64,000 bases of DNA from Halobacillus yeomjeoni (GTDB taxonomy: Bacteria > Bacillota > Bacilli > Bacillales > Halobacillaceae), in contig NZ_JAIVAI010000008.1 of assembly GCF_020171525.1 (NCBI RefSeq), positions 1-64,000 of the forward strand, read 5' to 3'. Positions 1-8,979 of the stretch are shown here, piece after piece. The notes under the pieces are model-generated. The model worked only from the letters and a program-made list of their open reading frames with translations. It had not been told where the DNA came from and did no database searches. The stretch's first letter is position 1. Every line of letters starts with the position of its first letter. A program made the position numbers and the translations under genes.

Positions 1-114
1 TTATAAACTAGCTCCTTTCGTAATGTAGCTCTGATAGGGTATTGTGGTGTCTTACTACTGTTTACCCGATTAACCTACGTATTTACGATCAAGGAGCTAG
101 TTTCGTTCATTATA
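1..114. repeat. Insertion-like segment with a 12-bp inverted repeat, abutting a mobile repeat
   Basis: A perfect 12-bp inverted repeat (AACTAGCTCCTT at 6-17, AAGGAGCTAGTT at 91-102) sits just inside TTATAA-like ends. From position 115 the sequence is homologous to the interior of the repeat seen intact at 8988-9331, but bases 1-114 are not. The simplest reading is that something inserted into that repeat and this is its right end. The left end lies outside the window, and I cannot assign a transposon family. Confidence 0.4.
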
Positions 115-441
115 ACTCGAACTTTGTTCTCCGGGGTCTCACCTTGTTCCTTATTCCCGCAGGAGTCTACCTGTTTTCCCTGCCATCCCGTTCGAAGTTG
201 GTGTAACGGACATCGGTTATGGCCTTTCTGACACTTCTACTTTGAAGAGGCGGCCTTGGGAATGGCGAGACTCCTGTGGGATAAAGGTACATCGTGAGAC
301 CCCGGAAGGCGCAGCCTGAGGAGGCTCGCGGTACCCCACGGAAAGGGAGTCATTCCCAAGGCCGCCTCCCACAAATTTCAGGAGAGAAAGTGTTGATATG
401 AGCTCACATGTGAAATAACAACACCAGACTTTAACAGAGCC
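115..441. mobile_element. Left-truncated copy of the palindromic mobile repeat (copy I)
   Basis: This copy carries the right two thirds of module 1, a roughly 55-bp spacer and a complete module 2. Module 2 is bounded by a perfect 18-bp inverted repeat at 247-264 and 351-368. The copy ends in the terminal repeat TAACAGAGCC at 432-441. It is the best surviving example of the module 1-spacer-module 2 order. Its left terminus has been replaced by the segment at 1-114. Open reading frames across it are translations of the palindrome and are not counted as genes. Confidence 0.75.
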
Positions 442-484
442 TTTTAAAAAGGTAGATAACCTTTCCGTCCCTCCTTTGTTGAAA

Positions 485-612
485 AGTCGACCTTTTAGAA
501 TGGTGAGACTCCTGTGGGATAAAGGAAAGCGAGTCATTCTAAAAGGCCGCCTCACTCTGATTTTGAGACGTAAAGGTTTGGTACAAGCTTACATGCGAAA
601 TAAGAGCACCTA
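485..612. repeat. Degenerate copy of the palindromic repeat (module 2 only)
   Basis: A shortened module 2 is bounded by the inverted repeat CCTTTTAGAATG at 491-502 and CATTCTAAAAGG at 535-546, with most of the interior deleted. The downstream tail (about 550-612) still resembles the tail of the better copies, including a GCGAAATAAGAGCACC-like stretch. No terminal repeats or target duplication are recognisable. The rest of the gap up to 714 holds only the photolyase ribosome binding site. Confidence 0.55.
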
Positions 613-714
613 TCATATAAACCTATTAAAAGCTGAGGGATCCACAATCTTTATATACAATAGTTTACGTCAGATTAGAATGAGGAATGATGGGATAAAG
701 GAAGGTGGTTCAAA

Positions 715-2139
715 ATGATCACACGTGCCATTTGGTTTCGTAGAGATTTGCGTTTGAATGACAATACTGCCTTGGCGAAGGCGTTAGAAAATACATCTGG
801 TGATGATAAAGTTTTTTTATTTTTTCATATAGACCCGAACCTTAACCAAACCTTTGATGCTCAGCACGATTATTTCTTCCAAACCTTGAAGGCTCTTGTG
901 GATGACTCTGGTCATAAAGGGGCTGAGTTTCATTTCATAGAAGGAGAACCAGAGCAGGCGTTCGATGAATTGCTGGATACAGTCGACATTGATGAAGTGT
1001 ACTTCAATTCTGATGAAGCTGGCTATGGACGGGACAGGGATCAGAGAATTACGAAGAAACTAGAGGGTCATGATGTACTCGTCTATTCGTTTATCGATCA
1101 TCACCTTCACGGTGCAGAAGAAGTGGAAAAGAAGTCGGGCGGTTACTATAAAGTATTTACCCCTTATTATAAGCAGTGGAAGAAGGTTCAAAAACCAGCT
1201 GTTCAAAAAGTGGATCATGAAAAATTAGCAGAACACACGATAGATGAAACAGATGCATTTTCGCATGGAAAACAAGCTTTTGAATCTCTTTTGAAAAAGT
1301 CGGATCGGTCTTTTGAGGACATCGGTGAAAGTGCAGCACGAGAGCAGGTTGATCATTTCTTGGACGATGCGGTCTATGACTATGATGAACAAAGAGATTT
1401 TCCTGCAGTGGAAGGGACGAGCCGAATGTCCAAGTTTCTGAGGACAGGGGCTATATCCATCCGGACCGTATATCATGCTGTAAACGATCAAGTGGATTAT
1501 AGAAAAAATACGGAAGGTGTGGAGACTTTCATTTCAGAGCTCGTGTGGCGGGACTTTTACAATATGATTCATCATTTTTATCCGAATGCCTGGGATGAAG
1601 AGATGGTTGAAAAGTACAGGGGTCTCCCATGGAATGATGACGAAGAACTGTTTGAGCGTTGGAAAGATGGGAAGACCGGCTATCCGATTGTAGATGCTGC
1701 GATGAGACAGTTGAATGAAACGGGGTGGATGCATAATCGACTTCGTATGACGGTTGCGTCCTTTTTGACGAAGGATATGTTGATGGATTGGAGAAAAGGA
1801 GAAAGATACTTTGCTGAGAAACTGGTTGATTATGAACCTTCCTCGAATATCGGGGGATGGCAGTGGGCAGCCTCAACTGGAACGGACCCCGTGCCATACT
1901 TCAGAGTATTCAACCCTACCCGGCAGTCGGAACGTTTCGACCCGCACGGGCGTTTTATCAAAGAGTGGATCCCCGAGCTTGAGCACGTAAGTAAAAATTA
2001 TATTCACTCCCCTTCGAAGATGCCGGACAATGAGCAGGAAAAGTCAAAATGCATAATTGGGGAAGATTATCCTGAACCCATTGTCGACCACAAGACGATG
2101 CGTGTGCGTGCTATTGAAATGTTTGAAGATAAAAAGTGA
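715..2139 (+). CDS. phrB: Deoxyribodipyrimidine photolyase (DNA photolyase family)
   Basis: The product repairs UV-induced cyclobutane pyrimidine dimers using blue light, a reduced FAD and an antenna chromophore. The 474-residue length is typical of class I CPD photolyases. The N-terminal alpha/beta antenna domain opens with IWFRRDLRLNDNTAL. The C-terminal FAD domain has the family signature WQWAASTGTDPVPYFRVFNP near residues 382-401, preceded by the tryptophan-rich YPIVDAAMRQL segment. The ATG follows AAGGAAGGTGG at 698-708. It is a single gene between a repeat region and an aminopeptidase. A light-driven repair enzyme suits a salt-pan bacterium. Fine substrate class (CPD rather than 6-4) is inferred from length and motifs. 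Confidence 0.9.
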   Translation: MITRAIWFRRDLRLNDNTALAKALENTSGDDKVFLFFHIDPNLNQTFDAQHDYFFQTLKALVDDSGHKGAEFHFIEGEPEQAFDELLDTVDIDEVYFNSDEAGYGRDRDQRITKKLEGHDVLVYSFIDHHLHGAEEVEKKSGGYYKVFTPYYKQWKKVQKPAVQKVDHEKLAEHTIDETDAFSHGKQAFESLLKKSDRSFEDIGESAAREQVDHFLDDAVYDYDEQRDFPAVEGTSRMSKFLRTGAISIRTVYHAVNDQVDYRKNTEGVETFISELVWRDFYNMIHHFYPNAWDEEMVEKYRGLPWNDDEELFERWKDGKTGYPIVDAAMRQLNETGWMHNRLRMTVASFLTKDMLMDWRKGERYFAEKLVDYEPSSNIGGWQWAASTGTDPVPYFRVFNPTRQSERFDPHGRFIKEWIPELEHVSKNYIHSPSKMPDNEQEKSKCIIGEDYPEPIVDHKTMRVRAIEMFEDKK

Positions 2140-2206
2140 ATAGATAGTAAATGACTGGTGGTTATGAAATAATTGAATCAGAGACAAAGGAATGGAGGGA
2201 ATTCAT

Positions 2207-3448
2207 TTGACTGTACAAAAAGAGCAGTTAGAGAAATATGCTGAACTTGCCTTGAAAAAGGGTGTGAACCTTCAAGAAGGGCAGGGGCTTATCATCAATG
2301 CTCCTATTGAAGCGGCTGATCTCGTAAGAACCATTTCAGCAAAAGCTTACGGAAAAGGAGCTAAGAACGTCCACGTCGAGTGGGGCGATGAAGTGTTGAC
2401 ATTTTTAAAGATGAAGAATGCTCCCATCGAAGTGCTTGAAAACTTCCCGAAATGGAAAGCAGATGGCCTGGAACAAATGGTAGAGGACGGCTATGCTTTA
2501 CTTTCGATTTACGGTCCTAACCCTGATTTACTGAAAGATATCGATTCTGAAAGGGTAGCGAAAGCGAACAAAGCCAGCGCGGAAGCTTTGTCAGGGTATC
2601 GAGATTACATCATGAATGATAAAACGACATGGAGTATCGTCGCGTATCCTCAACAAGCGTGGGCAGAAAAGGTTTTCCCTGGTGTTTCTTCAAAGGAAGC
2701 ACAAAACAAGCTTTGGGAGCAAATCTTCCACATTACACGTATAGACCGTGAAGACCCTATTGCTGCATGGGATGAACACAATGACCATCTGTGTCAGGCT
2801 CGTGAATATTTAAACCAGAAGCAATATAAAAAGCTCCATTACAAAGCGCCGGGAACCGAGTTGTCCATTGAACTGGTCGAGGATCATATTTGGCATGGGG
2901 GTTCGACGCATTCTGATCAAGGAACCGAATTCAACCCGAATATGCCTACAGAAGAAGTATTCACGATGCCTCATAAATACGGAGTGCAGGGTAAAGTGAC
3001 CAGTACAAAACCATTGAACTATGGTGGTAATTTGATTGAGAACTTCACTCTTCATTTTGAAAATGGAAAAGTCGTGGATTATTCTGCAGAATCTGGTGAA
3101 GAAACATTAAAGTATTTGTTAGAAACCGATGAAGGGGCCAAACGTCTTGGTGAAGTGGCTTTGGTACCGAATGAATCTCCGATTTCCCAATCCGGTCATA
3201 TATTCTTCAACACGCTTTATGATGAAAATGCCTCCTGCCACTTGGCTCTCGGAAAAGCTTATCCGACTAATGTCCAAGGTGGTCCATCATTCACTAAAGA
3301 ACAGATGGATCAACATGGAGTCAATGACAGTCTCGTACATGAAGACTTCATGATGGGGTCTTCAGAACTGGATATTGACGGAGAAACGAAAGACGGAGAA
3401 TTCGAACCGATTTTCCGTAAAGGTTCCTGGGCGATTGAATTTGAATAA
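2207..3448 (+). CDS. M29-family metalloaminopeptidase (AmpS/PepS type)
   Basis: This is a cytosolic metal-dependent aminopeptidase of the thermophilic M29 family, releasing N-terminal residues from peptides. The family signatures are visible: PTEEVFTMP, the HxALG-like segment around HLALGKAYP, and the C-terminal VHEDFMMGS, which together supply the acidic and histidine metal ligands. I chose TTG at 2207 because GGAGGGA at 2194-2200 is correctly spaced before it; the ATG at 2192 would overlap that ribosome binding site. The resulting length of 413 residues matches the family (about 410). It is monocistronic and ends at a hairpin terminator. Confidence 0.88.
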   Translation: MTVQKEQLEKYAELALKKGVNLQEGQGLIINAPIEAADLVRTISAKAYGKGAKNVHVEWGDEVLTFLKMKNAPIEVLENFPKWKADGLEQMVEDGYALLSIYGPNPDLLKDIDSERVAKANKASAEALSGYRDYIMNDKTTWSIVAYPQQAWAEKVFPGVSSKEAQNKLWEQIFHITRIDREDPIAAWDEHNDHLCQAREYLNQKQYKKLHYKAPGTELSIELVEDHIWHGGSTHSDQGTEFNPNMPTEEVFTMPHKYGVQGKVTSTKPLNYGGNLIENFTLHFENGKVVDYSAESGEETLKYLLETDEGAKRLGEVALVPNESPISQSGHIFFNTLYDENASCHLALGKAYPTNVQGGPSFTKEQMDQHGVNDSLVHEDFMMGSSELDIDGETKDGEFEPIFRKGSWAIEFE

Positions 3449-3463
3449 AAAGTTTGGAATCCT

Positions 3464-3496
3464 AGTCTCTATGCATCTTGGCATAGAGGCTTTTTT
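3464..3496 (+). terminator. Rho-independent terminator after the aminopeptidase gene
   Basis: A stem GTCTCTATGC / GCATAGAGGC with a 6-nt loop is followed by a T run, 16 bases after the stop codon. Confidence 0.85.
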
Positions 3497-3711
3497 ATGG
3501 TTGAATGGAGTCTATTCCCATACATTACCACTTTGATCATTCAGAAGATATCTTCAGTAAGCTGTATTTATCAACTTTACTACGCTGCTTAACAATGCGG
3601 TTACAGTTTATTTAAAAAGGTTTAAAATGAGCATATTTCGTTTTCTGATGTGGTATATAAGTGAGGGAAGTATGTTTACTGGACTTTTTCGTGAATAAAG
3701 GGTGAATAAAA

Positions 3712-4728
3712 ATGAAACGTGATGCGTTTTTTGATAATGCGAAGTTGATTCTTATTTTCTTTGTGGTGTTCGGTCATATGATCCAGCCCTTTACGGATGG
3801 ATCAAGGTCGATGTACACCTTATATACATGGATTTATACATTTCATATGCCTGCTTTCATTTTCTTAGCTGGTTTTTTTGCAAAAGGGTCAGGAAATAAA
3901 GATTATATTCTGAAGCTTGCTAAAAAACTCATACTCCCTTACTTGATTTTTCAAATCGTATACACGGGTTATTTTTTCTTTATCGGTAAAGATGGTTGGA
4001 TGAACGGAATGTTTTATCCTCATTGGTCGCTATGGTTTTTATTCAGCCTGTTCAGCTGGCACATTCTTTTGTATGGATTTAAGAAGATTCCCCCGTTACT
4101 CGGTATGGCCATCGCCGTCGAAATCGGGATTGTTGTCGGATACGTGAGCGATATCGGCCACAGCTTCAGCTTGTCACGAACTTTCGTGTTTTTCCCGTTT
4201 TTCTTAGCGGGGTATTGGCTGACGAAAGATCACGTCCAGAAATGGAGGACGAGAAGAGTAAGAGAAATTTCTCTCGTCATTATGGGTATTACAGCAGCAG
4301 TCATTGCCATGTTCCCTGAGTTCAGTTCAGGTTGGCTGCTAGGATCTAAATCCTATGCGGTATTAGGGAACCCTGAGTTAGGTGGTATCTTCCGAATAGG
4401 AGTTTATGCGCTGGCTGCAATCATGACCATCAGTGTTTTATCATGGGTGCCAAGCCGTGAATTTTCCATCACGTATCTCGGTAGGAAGACATTGTACGTT
4501 TATCTCCTGCATGGATTTTTCATTCAATATTTCCGTGAAGCTGACTTATTCAAAGTGAACACGATTTTTGATGTCATTGGTCTTGGTGTCCTGTCAGCAC
4601 TAATCGTCTACTTGTTATCAAGCCGACCTATTCAGATCTTTACACAACCGCTCATTGAGGGGAAAGCATACTTGATTAAAGAGAAGTGGAATCGCTGGAC
4701 GAAGAAAGACTCTACGCTGCCCTCATGA
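3712..4728 (+). CDS. Integral membrane acyltransferase, type 3 family (fucose 4-O-acetylase-like)
   Basis: This polytopic protein of 338 residues has about ten hydrophobic segments. The N-terminus (FFDNAKLILIFFVVFGHMI) carries the conserved Arg/Asp and FGH histidine typical of acyltransferase-3 proteins in the COG3594 group. Such enzymes move acetyl or other acyl groups from cytoplasmic donors onto extracytoplasmic sugars or polymers. The substrate here is unknown and no glycan genes are adjacent. The C-terminal tail is basic and cytoplasmic. A GGGTG ribosome binding site precedes the ATG, and a strong terminator follows the gene at once. Confidence 0.75.
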   Translation: MKRDAFFDNAKLILIFFVVFGHMIQPFTDGSRSMYTLYTWIYTFHMPAFIFLAGFFAKGSGNKDYILKLAKKLILPYLIFQIVYTGYFFFIGKDGWMNGMFYPHWSLWFLFSLFSWHILLYGFKKIPPLLGMAIAVEIGIVVGYVSDIGHSFSLSRTFVFFPFFLAGYWLTKDHVQKWRTRRVREISLVIMGITAAVIAMFPEFSSGWLLGSKSYAVLGNPELGGIFRIGVYALAAIMTISVLSWVPSREFSITYLGRKTLYVYLLHGFFIQYFREADLFKVNTIFDVIGLGVLSALIVYLLSSRPIQIFTQPLIEGKAYLIKEKWNRWTKKDSTLPS

Positions 4729-4731
4729 TCG

Positions 4732-4766
4732 AACGCGAACCTATTATGGGTTCGCGTTATTTTTTT
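4732..4766 (+). terminator. Rho-independent terminator after the acyltransferase gene
   Basis: A perfect 10-bp stem AACGCGAACC / GGTTCGCGTT is followed by ATTTTTTT. Confidence 0.92.
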
Positions 4767-4833
4767 ATCCAAAACCTATGAAATTTAAAAATTTGAGAAT
4801 AATAAAAGAAGATGGAAGAAGGAGGATCAGTAA

Positions 4834-5499
4834 ATGAGTAAAAACATATTGATGGTCGTGACAAATACCGAGAACATGGATGATCAGCAGAAAACAGGAC
4901 TGTGGTTGTCTGAATTTGTTGAACCCTCAACAGAATTCCAGGAAGCTGGATTTAAAGTGGAGGCTGCAAGTCTAAAAGGGGGCAGAATCCCGATTGACCC
5001 TAACAGTTACAGCAACGAATTACCTGAGGTGTGGGACGGGGTTATGGAACCGATCGCTGACACGAGACGTCTCAGTGACATAAATCCTGATGATTTTGAC
5101 GCAATTTTCTTTTCTGGAGGGCACGGAACGATGTTCGACTTCCCGAAGAATCAAACGATTGAAGAAGTTTTACGTCATTTTGTATTAGAAGGAAAAATTA
5201 TTGGTTCAGTGTGTCATGGTCCTGCTGCTTTTGTAGGAGTGACAGATCATAACGGACAATCAATTGTCCAAGGGGTTAAATTGACCGGTTTCACCAATGA
5301 GGAAGAAAAAAGTACAGGTTTGGATTCGTTGATGCCGTTCATGCTTGAAGATCAACTCAATGAGGAAGGCGCAAACTTTGAAGCAGGAGAAGCTGGAGCT
5401 GATCATGTAGAAGTAGATCGTAATTTTGTCACCGGGCAGAACCCTCAGTCCAGTTTGAGTACAGCTCAGGCTCTAATAAAGGAATTGAAAAACCGCTAA
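4834..5499 (+). CDS. DJ-1/PfpI superfamily protein (Hsp31/glyoxalase III-like)
   Basis: The product is a class I glutamine amidotransferase-like alpha/beta protein of 221 residues. The nucleophile elbow is GSVCHGPAA (Cys near residue 130), with the conserved FFSGGHGTMFDFP segment before it and an N-terminal acidic residue in LSEFVEP. This layout matches Hsp31-type proteins, which act as glutathione-independent glyoxalases/deglycases or holding chaperones. It is a single gene with AAGGAGG upstream of the ATG and a bidirectional terminator after it. The exact activity cannot be told from sequence. Confidence 0.78.
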   Translation: MSKNILMVVTNTENMDDQQKTGLWLSEFVEPSTEFQEAGFKVEAASLKGGRIPIDPNSYSNELPEVWDGVMEPIADTRRLSDINPDDFDAIFFSGGHGTMFDFPKNQTIEEVLRHFVLEGKIIGSVCHGPAAFVGVTDHNGQSIVQGVKLTGFTNEEEKSTGLDSLMPFMLEDQLNEEGANFEAGEAGADHVEVDRNFVTGQNPQSSLSTAQALIKELKNR

Positions 5500-5526
5500 G
5501 CTGATAGAGGCTTAGCGGTTTCTTAT
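5490..5526. terminator. Bidirectional terminator between convergent genes
   Basis: A perfect 12-bp stem AAACCGCTAAGC / GCTTAGCGGTTT overlaps the last codons of the DJ-1 gene. T-rich flanks on both sides let it serve that gene and the convergent membrane protein gene. Confidence 0.85.
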
Positions 5527-5535
5527 ATCACCCAA

Positions 5536-6897
5536 TTAAAAGATCAGGTGAGCAATTAACGTGATGATAGGAAGTGTGATGATTGTACGCTCTAAGAAAA
5601 TGATAAATAGATCTTTCAAGTCAACGGGTACTTTCGATCCAAGTAGCAGCCCGCCTACTTCAGACATGTAAATCAACTGGGTGACAGACAAGCAGGCGAT
5701 GATGAAACGTGTCATTTCACTCTCGATAGAGGCTCCTATGATGGCTGGAAGGAACATATCTGCGAACCCGACAAGTATCGTTTCTGAAGCCGCCTGGGCA
5801 TATGGGACCTGCATCAATTCAAGCAATGGAATGAATGGCATACCCAGCCATGTAAAGAATGGCGTGTATTCGGCAATCACGAGGGCAATTGTACCCAGTG
5901 CCATTACGATAGGGGCTACCCCCATCCACATATCCAGAATGTTTTGACCGCCTTGCTTGAAGAAGTCTTTCACTCCGGTGGATTTGCTCCCGCGTTCAAC
6001 AGCTTTGGTATAACCATACGTGAATAGGTTATGATGCTGAGGAACTTCTTCGCTGATATCATCAGCTTCCTCCGTCACATAAGTATCCAGTTTTCTTGAT
6101 AGCGGTGGGATGCGTGGCATAATCAAAGCGGCGATAAAGCCCGCAAACCCGACGGTTAAATAAAATGGAATGAACATATTCCCAAGTCCTACTTCTTGTA
6201 TGACTACAAGACTGAAAGTGATGGAAACTACTGAGAAGGTCGTCCCGATAACGGCCGCTTCTCTCTTTGTATAATAGCCTTCCTCATACTGCTTACTTGT
6301 CAATAAGACACCGATGGTTCCGTCACCAAGCCAAGAAGCTAAAGAGTCGATCGAAGAACGACCCGGCAGACGGAAAAGTGGGCGCATGATTTTCGTCAAC
6401 AGCACCCCGAACAACTCAAGCAGCCCGTAATTCAGAAGCAATGGCAGGAACAATCCTGCAAATAGGAAGACCGCGAACAGCACATGAAGAAGTGAATCAA
6501 GCAGCAATCCGCCTGTATAATCTGAAGTAATCGCCTCTGGTCCAATTTCAAAGTAAACCATGATGGCAAATATCATACCTAATACACGTGTAATGACCCA
6601 AACTGGGGGAACATTAAATAACGATTTGAAAAAAGGGGTTCCATCCAGCTTTTCCGGTCCCACCAGTTTAACCAATAGTGTTCCGATAGCCGTAATGGAG
6701 ATGATGATCGTCATGATCAATGATAATTGACCAGCCAAAATGCCTTGTAATTCATTAGCTAGGATAGCGATTGGTATGGTAACTGATTTTTCTCCCTCTT
6801 CCATGTTGGTAACCGGGAACATGAAAAGGAAAATACCGATTAGAGATGGAATAATAAAGCGTAAGTGCGATGATAGTTTGAAGTCTTTGGCTTTCAT
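5536..6897 (-). CDS. YjiH-family nucleoside-recognition (GATE domain) membrane protein
   Basis: This 453-residue polytopic inner-membrane protein has about ten hydrophobic segments. It resembles the YjiH family, whose members carry two Gate-type nucleoside-recognition segments (around SIDSLASWLGDGTIG and ASETILVGFADMFLPAIIG). Related Gate proteins are transport or channel components, including the spore proteins SpoIIIAE-like SpmA/SpmB; YjiH itself has no settled substrate. The central cytoplasmic loop (about residues 270-310) is charged. The start is supported by AGGAGAG a few bases upstream of the ATG. It is single and convergent with the DJ-1 gene. Confidence 0.75.
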   Translation of the reverse strand: MKAKDFKLSSHLRFIIPSLIGIFLFMFPVTNMEEGEKSVTIPIAILANELQGILAGQLSLIMTIIISITAIGTLLVKLVGPEKLDGTPFFKSLFNVPPVWVITRVLGMIFAIMVYFEIGPEAITSDYTGGLLLDSLLHVLFAVFLFAGLFLPLLLNYGLLELFGVLLTKIMRPLFRLPGRSSIDSLASWLGDGTIGVLLTSKQYEEGYYTKREAAVIGTTFSVVSITFSLVVIQEVGLGNMFIPFYLTVGFAGFIAALIMPRIPPLSRKLDTYVTEEADDISEEVPQHHNLFTYGYTKAVERGSKSTGVKDFFKQGGQNILDMWMGVAPIVMALGTIALVIAEYTPFFTWLGMPFIPLLELMQVPYAQAASETILVGFADMFLPAIIGASIESEMTRFIIACLSVTQLIYMSEVGGLLLGSKVPVDLKDLFIIFLERTIITLPIITLIAHLIF

Positions 6898-7086
6898 TAT
6901 GCAACTCTCCTGACAATGGTGTTTTATTTATAAAAAATGTAGAATAAATATGCAACGTTTTTTATTTTAATACTTCTTGCGACGAATTCCAATAGGAAAT
7001 TTTATACGTTGCCTTTTTTAGTGTTTATTCGACTTTGATTAAAGGAATTCCTTCTTTAAATAGATGATGCTAAAGGAGTGTTTTTA

Positions 7087-8061
7087 TTGAGCAGGTTTCC
7101 CGTTCCAAGATTGGTGGTCAGCCGGTGCTTGGAATTCGAAGAAGTGAGATATAACGGAGCTGTCATCCCGGATAAAGCTGTGCAGAGGCTGCAAGGGTTC
7201 GTGGATTTTATTCCGGTTTGTCCGGAAGTCGAAATCGGTCTCGGGGTGCCGAGGGAAGTCATCCGCATCGTAGATGGAGGAGAAGACGACGAAAAATTAA
7301 TTCAACCGAAGACAGGTGAAGAATTGACTGGTCCGATGAAGGAGTTTTCAAAAGCGTTCATAGGATCTCTTAGCGATGTAGATGGCTTTTTATTGAAAAA
7401 TCGGTCACCCACCTGCGGGGTTCAGGATGTAAAAGTGTATCAGAGCGAAAAAAATTCTCAAGTCGTAAGAAAAACGACAGGGTTCTTCGCAAAAGAAGTG
7501 TTGAATCAATTCGGTGGTTTGGCGATTGAGGAAGAGGGAAGAATGAAAAATTTCACGCTGAGGCATCATTTTCTTACCAAGCTCTTTACGCTCGCAGATT
7601 TTCGAAGAATAAATAAAGAAAAGAGCTTAAAATCACTACAAGCATTTCATTCAAAAAATAAATATCTTTTTATGGCTTATCATCCGGGCACATTGAAATT
7701 GATGGGACGCACCCTGGCCAATCATGACCACCTTCCCATTGATGCTGTGTTAGCTCATTATGAAGAGCACCTTTACCAATTATTAAGCAAGCCCGCGAAG
7801 CCCAGTGCTCATGTAAATGTGTGCCAGCATATTGCAGGGTATTTTAAGAATGAATTGAACAAAGAAGAAAAAAGGAACTTCCAATCATTGGTCCGCCAAT
7901 ATTCTGAAGAAAAAGTACCTCTAAGTGCTGTGATCAGCGTGTTGAGGTCGTGGGTAGCGCGTTTCGATAGTCAATATTTGCAGCAGCAAACCTATTTTGA
8001 GCCTTACCCTGAAGAACTTGTAGAGATTTCAGACTCAGGAAAAGGAAGGGCCTATTCCTGA
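7087..8061 (+). CDS. DUF523 and DUF1722 domain protein (YbgA-like)
   Basis: The N-terminal DUF523 domain (about residues 1-145) contains VSRCLEF, VCPEVEIGLGVPRE and SPTCGVQDVKVY, with three conserved cysteines that could hold a metal or a cofactor. The C-terminal DUF1722 domain spans about residues 190-310. Two-domain proteins of this kind are common beside photolyase genes in bacteria, and a photolyase gene is 5 kb upstream here, but no reaction is established. The TTG at 7087 is chosen because AAAGGAG at 7072-7078 is spaced for it; the GTG at 7078 overlaps that site. The stop lies one base from the convergent fructosamine-kinase stop. Confidence 0.8.
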   Translation: MSRFPVPRLVVSRCLEFEEVRYNGAVIPDKAVQRLQGFVDFIPVCPEVEIGLGVPREVIRIVDGGEDDEKLIQPKTGEELTGPMKEFSKAFIGSLSDVDGFLLKNRSPTCGVQDVKVYQSEKNSQVVRKTTGFFAKEVLNQFGGLAIEEEGRMKNFTLRHHFLTKLFTLADFRRINKEKSLKSLQAFHSKNKYLFMAYHPGTLKLMGRTLANHDHLPIDAVLAHYEEHLYQLLSKPAKPSAHVNVCQHIAGYFKNELNKEEKRNFQSLVRQYSEEKVPLSAVISVLRSWVARFDSQYLQQQTYFEPYPEELVEISDSGKGRAYS

Positions 8062-8062
8062 G

Positions 8063-8938
8063 TCAAATGGTATCCCCGACATATTTATTTAAGATACGGT
8101 CTACAGATGAACCATAACTTTCCCCAAACAAGTTCAAATGGACGAGTAAATAGAACAACTGGTACAAAGGTTTGGTTTCTTCGTACTGACCCCCGAACGA
8201 ATGGACTTCTCTGTACGCATCGTAAAAATCAGGGGAGAAGCCTCCGAACAATTCCGTGAAGGCTAACTCGAAGGCAGGATCTCCATAAAGGATGGAAGGG
8301 TCGATTAAAAAAGGGGTACCTTCCTGGCTGATCATATAGTTCCCGCTCCATAAATCCCCATGTAGAAGAGAAGAGCTTGGATATTTGGGAATCCATTCAC
8401 CTAAACGTTCAATAAGGGATTCGAGTTTTTTTCTACGCTCCCCTTTGATTCGGTGATTTTCTATCCCGATATTCAGTTGAAGTTTCAAACGAAACTCACG
8501 ATAATATTCCATCCAAGTATTTGTCCAGTCATTGGGTTGGTCGAGGCTTCCTACAAAAGTGGAGAAGCCTAAACCATAACGTTCGCTCGTATGTTGATGC
8601 ATGAGAGCTACCTTGTGTCCAAGTTCTATTGAAGCGTCTTTAAAACCAGGTTCAACCCAATCCATCACTAAGTAAGCTTCTTTACCTTGTTCAGGCTGAT
8701 CGTAATGCAGAACTTGAGGGACGTGCACAGTATTTGTACGGTCAATCGCTGCCAGACCATCTGCTTCAGCCTGGAAAAAGTGAGAGGGGACGTTCTTGTT
8801 CTTTTTTATAAAATAATTTCTTTCTTCCGTTTCTACATAAAAAGATTCGTTGATATCTCCGCCGCTGACAGGACGATAATGTTTCAAGGAAGACTGATCC
8901 CCGACTTGAAGCAACACTCTTTGTAAGCTCTTATCCAT
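8063..8938 (-). CDS. Fructosamine/ketosamine kinase family protein
   Basis: This 291-residue member of the APH-like fold phosphorylates ketoamines such as fructosamine or ribulosamine residues on glycated proteins, which destabilises the sugar adduct. The catalytic loop LLHGDLWSGN and the metal-binding PFLIDPSILYGDPAFELA segment are both present. The N-terminal GGDINESFYVETEERNYFIKK contains the ATP-binding Lys. A GGAGGCGATC ribosome binding site precedes the start, and a mobile repeat is inserted just upstream, at 8988. Substrate preference is inferred from the family only. Confidence 0.87.
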   Translation of the reverse strand: MDKSLQRVLLQVGDQSSLKHYRPVSGGDINESFYVETEERNYFIKKNKNVPSHFFQAEADGLAAIDRTNTVHVPQVLHYDQPEQGKEAYLVMDWVEPGFKDASIELGHKVALMHQHTSERYGLGFSTFVGSLDQPNDWTNTWMEYYREFRLKLQLNIGIENHRIKGERRKKLESLIERLGEWIPKYPSSSLLHGDLWSGNYMISQEGTPFLIDPSILYGDPAFELAFTELFGGFSPDFYDAYREVHSFGGQYEETKPLYQLFYLLVHLNLFGESYGSSVDRILNKYVGDTI

Positions 8939-8979
8939 TGCTGATCGCCTCCTTTAGGAAAGGTTTTGTTTAAAGATCT

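Noticed and set aside
247-368. Possible CRISPR repeats
   Set aside because: The palindromes are long (17-19 bp arms over about 120 bp), dispersed singly over the window and not separated by regular spacers; no cas gene is present.
217-718. Open frames of 80-112 codons on both strands across the repeats (also 9069-9308, 54575-54775, 62691-62958)
   Set aside because: They translate the palindromic mobile repeats, lack ribosome binding sites, and appear at the same place in several copies because the DNA is repeated, not because protein is conserved.
2192-2206. ATG start for the aminopeptidase
   Set aside because: It lies against the Shine-Dalgarno sequence that serves the TTG at 2207.
5536-6897. 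NupC-type nucleoside transporter
   Set aside because: Gate-domain similarity is shared, but length and segment order fit YjiH-type proteins rather than concentrative nucleoside transporters.
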